From the NCBI RefSeq assembly GCF_014195535.1, contig NZ_JACIBY010000001.1, forward strand, positions 1,009,716 through 1,073,715: a DNA stretch of 64,000 nucleotides. Direction: 5' to 3'. Numbering within the stretch: the stretch's first letter is position 1; each line of letters opens with the position of its first letter. Below the pieces are notes generated by a model. The model saw only the letters and a list, made by a program, of their open reading frames with translations. It was not told where the DNA came from and searched no databases. Shown piece by piece: positions 52,892-62,300 of the stretch. The DNA is from Runella defluvii (GTDB lineage Bacteria; Bacteroidota; Bacteroidia; Cytophagales; Spirosomataceae). Both the position numbers and the translations under genes were made by a program.

Positions 52892-53157
52892 CTTTTTGAG
52901 ACTTTGTTAAGACTAATGCTACGCTGACGAGAACAATGGAAACGGTCTATTTCGTCGGTGCGTAAGGATTGGTGTTTGGTGCTGCGGCCGTTCATTCGTT
53001 TTCGCCACATTTCAAAACTACTACGTTTCATGTGGGTACGCATGGTCGCAATCACTTCTTTTTCTTTCAGTCCAAACTGTGCTTCGATGGCTTCAAAAGG
53101 AGTTCGGTCTTCCCAGGCCATCTGAATGATTCTATCAATATCTTGTTCAGTCAACAT
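52888..53157 (-). CDS. DUF2805/TIGR03643-like small protein
   Basis: 89 residues. The N-terminus (LTEQDIDRIIQMAWEDRTPFEAIEAQFGL read in two parts) forms a helix-turn-helix-like unit. It is followed by VIATMRTHMKRSSFEMWRKR and the conserved GRSTKHQ segment of the TIGR03643/DUF2805 family. In Bacteroidota this family is often close to photolyase and DUF2256 genes, as here within 4 kb. A nucleic-acid-binding role is likely but not shown. Confidence 0.82.
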   Translation of the reverse strand: MLTEQDIDRIIQMAWEDRTPFEAIEAQFGLKEKEVIATMRTHMKRSSFEMWRKRMNGRSTKHQSLRTDEIDRFHCSRQRSISLNKVSKR

Positions 53158-53341
53158 GCTTTTTTAGGAATACAGCGGATGAGGTTAGATAAAATCAAAA
53201 CATAGTTTATGGATATTTTGTTTGAAAAAGCCGTTTCGGCGCGCCGTTATTAGTATAGTTTGTTACTGGAATTTTGGCACGCTTGTTGATGACACGCTAG
53301 GCACAGTTCGAAAAGTTGTAATCGAAAGCCAAAGCCGTCGA

Positions 53342-56300
53342 ATGAAACATTATTTCTATAAAGCCATTGCGTTGATAGTTTGTTGGTTAGCTCTTTCAGT
53401 TAAAGAGTCTTATGCACAACTTGTCAATAGCTTCACGAGCGAAAGCCCCGCCATTACTTGCCAACCCAACGGCGCCGAAACCGTCGTCACCATTACCAAT
53501 GGCAGTACAGCCCTGACCAACGCGACCATTACAATTCAGTTGGGTGTGGGCATTCAAATGATTCCAACTTCCACGCAGTCCTTGCAAGGCCCAGCGGTGG
53601 TCGGAACGGCAGTGAACTTAAATGCACCTAACTTTACGGTAGCTTCTTGGCCTGCCAATACGACCTTGAAATTTTCGTTTCGGAAAAAGGCCGTATGTGC
53701 TGCGCGTGCCCAAAAAATCAGCGGCGGTGGTTTCCAAGACGTGATTTCTATTAAAAATAGCAGCGGAACAACCCTATCCATTTTAGGGACAAAAACGGTT
53801 AATTATGATGTGATTTATGCGTCGTTGAGCATCACGTCGGCCAGTACTTCACCCGTCTCGATTAATCCTGGACAAACCGCCACCCGTAGCATGACCATCA
53901 GCAACGGGTCATTTGGGCAGTTAGAGGAGTTTCTTTTTGCCGACATCACCAGCGCTGGCAAGTTTACCTACAGCGATTTTCGCATCAACCCCGCCAATAC
54001 CAACATCAGTATTCCCGTGTCGGCCATCAGTACGTCGGGCGATTCGGTAAAAGTAGCTTTCAACAAGGCGTTGATTAAATTTATTGGCGACGGGGATGAA
54101 GCGTTTGAATTGAATGAAAATTTTGTTTTACAATATAAAATTACCGTAAACCCTTGCTGTCCAGCCAGTACTGTGACGTCGAAACTCATTGCGCAATGGG
54201 GCTGCGACGGGCAAATTTGCCAAACAGCCACTGACAATACCCCCTCAATTTCGGTCACAAGCGTGCAGCCAACGTTGACATTTTCAACCCGAACGACCAC
54301 GCCGCGCTGTTTTGATACCCCCGCCAAACAAACCATTGTGGTGGCTAATACAACGGCCTATGCGGCCACCAACGTAAAAGTGCAGTTTGGAACGGTCAAT
54401 AGTACTCCTAATTTTGACAATACCCAGCAACTGTATTTAGCAGGGCCATATTCCTACCGAATCAAAAATTTTGGAACACCTCAAACAGCGACGCCGACTC
54501 AATTAGCCACGGCAACCAATGCCTGCGCCCCTGCTAATTCCCCGTCACGAATGGAAATCACTATTCCGACAATAGCACCTGGCGATACGGCTTTCATTGA
54601 TTTTTATACCGTTTCTTGTTGTATTGCTACTTGTAACGCGGCTTACACGCCTCGCCGTTGGGGGTATTCGGGTACTTACAGTGGCGCCTGTGCGACCACA
54701 ACTTACACGCGCACGATTCAGACGGGACAAAGCGAAAGTTATACTGCCAATACTTTTACGTTAGATTCACCTTTGCAAATCTATGATGGTCAAACGTTTA
54801 CGATGGAGGTACTTTCAAACAGCAGTAGTATTCCTTCAAACTACAACACCGCGCCTGCCTATTTGGAATACAAATACACGATTCCTGACGGTTTTCTGTT
54901 TTCGGGAAATGCCGCTGACTTTTCGTTCATTGATGCAGGAGGGGTGACTCGAACGCCCAACTTTTTCAATTATACCGCGGGAGTGCTTACGGTGCGCTTC
55001 AATGCCCCCATTAGTTTTAGCCAAACCCGCGCAAGGGCACTTCTAAAACTCACCGCTAAATGCGGAACGTCGGGAAACAAGACGATAAGTTTTCAATCTC
55101 AATTTATAACTGACCCAAGTTGTACAACGGGCTGCGGGGCGTTGCCGCCGCAGTGTTCGAGCATCGTCACTGAGTTATTGTGTCCAGGCGGTGCTTGTAC
55201 GCACGGAATGAACTGGGCGCTGTACGATATTCGACGCATAACAACGGGCAGCCCCGATAATAACAACGACAGCAGTCCCGATGCCACAGGAAACCTTGAT
55301 TTGGCAAAATTAGACCGTTTTGTGGTCGGCGATACCCTTCGTGCCATCTACGCAGGAAGAGTAAAAACGTCGGCAACCATCCCTAGTTTTACCTACGGAT
55401 ACGCCACGGCTTCCATCACCAATGCCGACGAAATCGCCGATGCGCGTTATACCGTCCAAATTATTCGAGGAGCTAATTCTTATACTTGTACTAACCTCTC
55501 GGCAACGGTAACAGGGACAACGACCAAGGTATTTACGTACGATTTTAGCACAACTACCTTGATTTCAAGGTCGTGTTTACCTGCAGGTTTTACATTTGCC
55601 AATGGCGATTCGGTGGTGGTAACGGCTAAATACATTGCCAATAACTTAACTGCCAATTCGTCGGTAGAAGAAGTGTTGGACATTACACCTGAGTTCTATT
55701 TAGCCAATGTCGTAACCCCAACGGCTGCTCAAAAGTACCAATGTGGAACGCGCAAAGGGCGGATGCGGCACTTTGATATTTTCAACAGCACTACTACTTC
55801 CAATACCAATTTGAACGGTTGTGGCAGTTTTACGTTGGTCAACAACTTCAATTTTAGCGTTGGAACTTCTACCAGCACTACTGCAGGTGCTAACATTTTT
55901 ACCAACGAATACCGCATTTTCCAAGTACCCGCTACTTCCAAAACGCTGGCTTCGCCTGCTACTTATACCATTAATAAAGTCGATATATCGTTGACTCGCT
56001 CGGTAGGGTATAACACCACGACGACCAACATTACCATCCCAAGTTCGTATTATTTTTATTCGGGAGATACCCTGGTTGTCAATCTTCAGCAACTTTTTGT
56101 GAACGGGCTTTTGCCTTATCCCGAAGAAGGCTACGCTTTCCGTGAAACCCTCACGCTTACGCCGATTGGGGCGGCAGGTTACGTCAATTCTTCCAGCTCA
56201 ATTCGGACTTTTACGCAATACCGAAATTTGTCACCGCTTTCGTCTTTGACGGGAGCGACTGTCAACAGCACTACCTTGAGTAGCACAGTAAGCTACAATG

Positions 56301-59300
56301 CGCCTGTCTTAAAATTAAGTACTTCACAACCTACGGTCAATGCAACGTCGAGTTCGGTGTCGTGGGATGTGGTGGTGAGCAATACCTCCACCTTGGCTGA
56401 TGCGCCGTTTCCGTGGCTGACAGTTAAGAGCAAAAACGGGACGTTTGTTTTGACCCAAGTCCAAGACATTACGGGTACGGCGGTTACTATTTCTCCCAAT
56501 GCGGGCGGGTTATACCAAGGGAGTACAACGATTGCCAAAAGTGGCAGCCGAAAATACCGCATCACGGGGACTACCAATTTTTGTGGAAGAGATACCATTC
56601 AAGTTTTCACAAGTTGGTCATGCTTAGGGCTTTCTAGCGGTACCACTTTAGGAACTGTTCCTTATGTTTCCGACTCATTATCGCTTTATTACGAGGTAAA
56701 ACCTTCTCAGATTTCGGCTACCGTTACCAAAGCCACTGGGCCTTTCGATATGTGCCAGCCGTTTGAAGTAGAAGTGCGCATTGTGTCGGGGCAGCCCACA
56801 TCGGTCAATAGCATTTTGGCCAACTTGGAGTTGCCGACCAACAACGGAAAGATTGGGTTGGATTACATCGCGGGGTCAGGCACGATTGAGTATCCCAAAG
56901 GAACAACAAAACGTATTTTCAGTACAGCAGGCGATAACTTGATTATTGCAGCCCAAAGTGCCCAAAATTCAACACTGCCGTTTGATTTGGGCGTCATTGA
57001 CCCTACCAATTTTGGTACAGGAAAAAGCTTGTCAGGGGTTGGGGCAGCTCCCAACAATGAAGCCGTTATTCGCTTTAAACTTCAACCTAATTGTGACTTA
57101 TTATCTGGACAACCCTTTGGATTGCGGGTGTATGGAAAAGACCCTTGTGCGAATCCAGCACTAGGTAATTCAGAGTACGTTCAAGGGTTTGCGGTCAATA
57201 TTCGGGGGGCAAATACCCCTTACAAAACGCAGGTGAGCCTCTCATTACCTTCCATTAATGCCTGTGCCAATGTTAATTATCCGATTGGAGTAAGCGTTTT
57301 AAATTTGGGTTTGTCAGCCACCAACGACAGTGGTTTGGTGGAGGTACAACTTCCTGTGGGTTATTTGCCCGTAGCGGGTTCGGTGGTATGTAGTTCTAGT
57401 TTTTGTCCGCCCAATTTGAACAGTTACACGGTGGTAAATTTGCCCAACGGTGGTAAGTCACTGACGTGGCGAGTGGCGGCTGGAATGCCCATTGGAGGTG
57501 CCATGAATTTTACGTTCCAAGTACAGGTAAACTCCTCAACCTCTTGCAACACCGAGCAAGTGGTTGCCCAAACTTCCTTGCCATTTGACGTATTTTGTGG
57601 AACAACGCTTTGCCCCGATTTTAGGGTACTAACGGGGCTGGTTTCGGATACTATTTCGGTCAAAAAGGCCAATTTTACTTACGTTTCTCACAGTATAGCC
57701 TTTACGTGTAGTAGTGCGACGGGACAGTTTAAGTTTAAAAATACGGGAGCTCCCGTAGCCGCTGGAAACGCCACGACTGTGGAGCTTTACCAAGACAAAG
57801 ACAAGAGTGGCACTTATACGGCAGGCGACGTACTGCTGCAAACCTATTCGACGACGCAGGCCATTGCCACCAACGAAACCATTACTTTAAACGGCGCTAT
57901 TCCTTATTCGGAACCCATTCCGTGTCCGTTGGTGGTGTTGGTAAAAGGTTGTGCCTGTACGACTTACCAAAAGAATTTAGGAGGCGATTTTAAATACGAA
58001 AACGCGGGTGCCGATGCCATTACTTGTAGCAATGCCCCCGCCCAACTTGGTTGTAGCGCAGGCTTGGTGGGCTATACGTACGAATGGACGCCCGTAGGTG
58101 CGGCATTGTTGAGTGAATTGAGCAGCACGACTGTGGCCAACCCAACTGTAACGGTGGTCAACAACGGTACGACGCCAATCGTTCGTAAATATTTACTAAG
58201 CACCACCCACGCGAGCGGTTGCGTGACCACCGATGAGGTGCAAATTACCATTAACCCCGCACCTGTTGCCTACGACGCGACGCTCGAAAAATGCGACGAC
58301 GGAGACGGTCGCGTTGATTTTACCCTAACCAATGCCAACGCCATGGTAACGGGTGGCCAGGCCAACATGCAGGTAACTTATTTTGCGACTCGGGCCAATG
58401 CCGTTGCCAACGTAAGTCCTTTGGGAAGTACGCGTTCGGCAGTGAATGGAGATTCGGTGTTTGTGCGCGTTTCAAGGCTCAACGAAAACTGTTTCAGCGT
58501 TGGAAAAGTAACGTTGGTGGTCAATCCTCTACCTGCTGCTTCGGCAGCGGCGACCAATGCTACTTGTTTTGGAACAGCTACGGGAAGTGTTAATTTAACC
58601 CCAACGGGTGGAACGCCCAATTATACCTTCTTGTGGTCAAACGGAGCTACTTCAGAGGATATTAGTAACGTCGCCGCAGGAAATTATTCGGTGACCGTGA
58701 CGGATGTAAAAGGATGTGCCGCCACGGCTTCTGCCACCGTAGGGCAGCCTTCTCAGTTGATAGCTTCAATCGCTCGAACTCCCATTACGTGCAATGGTTT
58801 AACAAACGGTAGCCTCAATTTGACGGTAACGGGCGGAACACCCAATTATACCTTTGCGTGGTCAAATGGCGCAACGACCGAAGACGTATCGGGTTTATCT
58901 ACAGGTGTTTACAGCGTCACGGTGCGCGATGCCAACGGATGTACGGTAACCCAAAGCGATACCATTACGCAGCCAACCGTTCTGCAATTGTCAACGACGC
59001 AAGTGAATGTAAAATGCAACGGTGCCGCAACGGGACAAATTGATTTGACTGTCACGGGAGGAACGGCTCCTTACACCTATCAATGGAGCAATGGTGCAAC
59101 AACCCAAGACATAACGGGGTTGACGGCAGGTACTTATACAGTTACTGTAACCGATAAAAATGGTTGCCAGAAATCGACCCAAGTGAGCATTACTCAGCCT
59201 TCTGCTCTGGCAAGTAGCAAGGCAGTGACCAACGTAAAATGTTACAACGAAAACACGGGAGCCATCGACTTGACCGTTACGGGAGGCACAGAGCCTTATA

Positions 59301-62300
59301 CCTACGTGTGGGATTCGGGACAAACGTCGCAAGACATCATAAGCCTGAAAGCGGGTACGTACCGAGTGACCATCACAGATGCCAACGGATGCGTAAAACG
59401 TGATTCGGCCACCGTAACTCAAGCGCCTTCTTTCTTTATTTTTGGCAGCCAAACCAACGTAAAATGTTTCGGCGAAGCCACAGGAACCATTACCCTTGAT
59501 GCCGTTGATGGTGCAACGCCTCCTTATACCTATTCGTGGAGTAATGGGGCCACAACGCGTAATTTGACCAACTTGGTAGCGGGAGATTATACCGTAACCG
59601 TGACCGACGCCAATGGTTGTACGGTCAAAGGAAGTAATCAAATAAGTCAGCCTGCGGAGTTAGTAGTGGGGGTTACGTCCAACGATGTTACCTGTCCGAA
59701 TGGCTCTTCGGGTACGCTCATTTCGTCGGTATCGGGAGGGGTAAAACCGTATCGATACGAATGGAAAAACGCCAGCAACGCCGTGATTGCGACTACGCCC
59801 AACGTCTATGGCTTGCCCGTTGGAAGTTACACCCTCACGGTAATTGATTCAAATAACTGTGTAAAACAAACAGCATCAACGACCATCAGCCAGCCGCCCA
59901 CTTTATCAGCTCAGTACGAAACTACTCCTGTGTCGTGCTCCAATGGCAACAACGGAACCATTACTGTCAATGCCAGTGGCGGAACGGGGACACTTACCTA
60001 TACGTGGTCAGACGGAGGAACGGGGGCAACCCGTACGGGCTTAGTGGCTGGAAAATACTCCGTAGAGATTTCGGATGCCAATGGCTGTAAAATTACGGTA
60101 TCGGACATTGAAATTACCCAACCTTCGGTGCTTGCGGCGTCAGGCGTTGGCATTGCCACCAAATGTTACCAAGGGGCCGACGGACGCATTGACTTGACGG
60201 TCACGGGAGGAATGCAACCTTATACTTTTGGCTGGTCAAATGGAAGCAGCATCGAAGACCCGCAAAACTTAGCAGCGGGGACATATAATGTGACGGTGCA
60301 AGATAACAAAGGCTGTACTGTAACGACTTCCGTAACGGTTTCGGAGCCTACGCCTTTAGACGTAACGATTGTTCCCCAAAACGCCACTTGTGCGGGAAGC
60401 AGTACGGGACAAGCCAACCTAACAGTGACGGGCGGGACGGGGCCTTATACGTATCTGTGGTCAACCAATGCCACCACCGAAGACGTAACGGGCCTAGCGG
60501 CAGGCGTTTATACCGTCAATATAACGGATGCCAATGGCTGTAAAACCAACGGACAAACGACCATTGCGCAACCTGATTCCCTCAAAACGTCGGCCACGAC
60601 CGAACGCGTAAGTTGTTACAATGGCAATGATGGCAAGGTGGATTTGACCGTTCAAGGTGGAACGTCGCCTTACACGTATCTTTGGTCGTCGGGTGCAACG
60701 TCACAAGACTTGACGGGCGTAAAAGCAGGTTCGTATTCGGTAGTGGTGAAAGATGCCAACCAATGCGAAACCACGTTGTCGGTGACATTAACTCAGCCTG
60801 ACTCGCTGCACATTGCGTTTACCAAAACCGATGCCCAGTGCCGCAGTAAAAACGACGGAAAAATTTCAGTTTCGGTAACGGGCGGCGTAGCACCGTACCA
60901 ATACGCGTGGTCAAACGGAGCGACAACTGCCCAACTTCAGAACTTGGAGGCAGGTTCTTATACCGTTACTGTCACGGATTCTAATCTTTGCCAAAAACAA
61001 CTGACGATTACCGTAGCCCAACCTGATTCGTTAAAAATTGAAACGCTGTTGACAGCCGTCAACTGTTACGGAGGTACCGACGGTAAAATAGACGTGAGTG
61101 TTTTTGGAGGAACGCAACCTTACACTTATGCGTGGTCAAACGGAGCTACTTCTCAGGATATTTTGGCCACCAAAGCAGGAAATTATACCGTGACCGTCAC
61201 CGACGCCCAAGGCTGTGAAAAAGGAGTCAATGTGACCCTGACGCAGCCCGATTCGTTGCATATTTCAGCGGTGGTGCAGAACATTCATTGTAAAAATGGC
61301 ACCGATGGTAAAATCAATTTGACCGTTACAGGAGGTACTACTCCTTATCAATATACTTGGTCGAACGGAAAGACGACCCGAGACATTGAGTCGCTGGCCG
61401 TAGGCACTTACTCTGTCACGGTGCAAGATGCCAACGGTTGTAGTGCCGTTTTCCAAACTACGTTAACCGAACCTGATTCCTTGATAGTCACTTACCAAGC
61501 CGCCCCAATTTTATGCAAAGGAGCGACCACCGACGTCAACGTAAGTGTGCGCGGAGGAAAAGCACCCTACACCTACCAATGGGCGAACGGAATGACGGTG
61601 GAAGACTTATTGGCAGCCAAGGCAGGAACGTATTCGCTGACGGTAACGGACTCGAATCTGTGCGTTAAAACGTTGCAGTTTGTCCTTACGGAACCCGACT
61701 CGCTTAAAATATCGGCCATTGCCCAAAGCGTAAGCTGTAAAGGTGGAGCCACAGGAAGTATTGATTTGTTGGTAACGGGTGGCACGATGCCTTACAGTTA
61801 TGAATGGTCAAATGGTGCGGTGGTTCAAGATCTTGCCAACCTCAGCGCGGGCTCTTATAAAGTAAAAGTGAAAGACGCCAACGGTTGTTCTGACAGCCTG
61901 ACGGTGGTCGTTTCGGAACCTGACCCGTTGAAAGCGACTTACGCTTCCAACGATGTAAAATGCAAAAACGATAACACAGGTCGCATCGACATTACAGTGA
62001 CGGGCGGTACACAACCGTACAGTTATACTTGGTCAAACGGAGCGGTGAGCCAAGATGTTACGAGCCTTGCAGGAGGGGTTTACACGGTGGTAGTGACCGA
62101 TAAAAACGGTTGTAGCACCGACCTGCGCGTGGTGATTGGCGAGCCAGATTCGTTGAAGCTGTCGCTCTCTCCCGAAAACGTAACGTGTAAAGGACTAAGC
62201 TCAGGGACGATTTTATCGACAGTTTCGGGCGGGACAAAACCGTATCAGTATTCGTGGTCGAACGGCTCTACTTTGCCAAACGTCTATGGACTGCCCGCAG

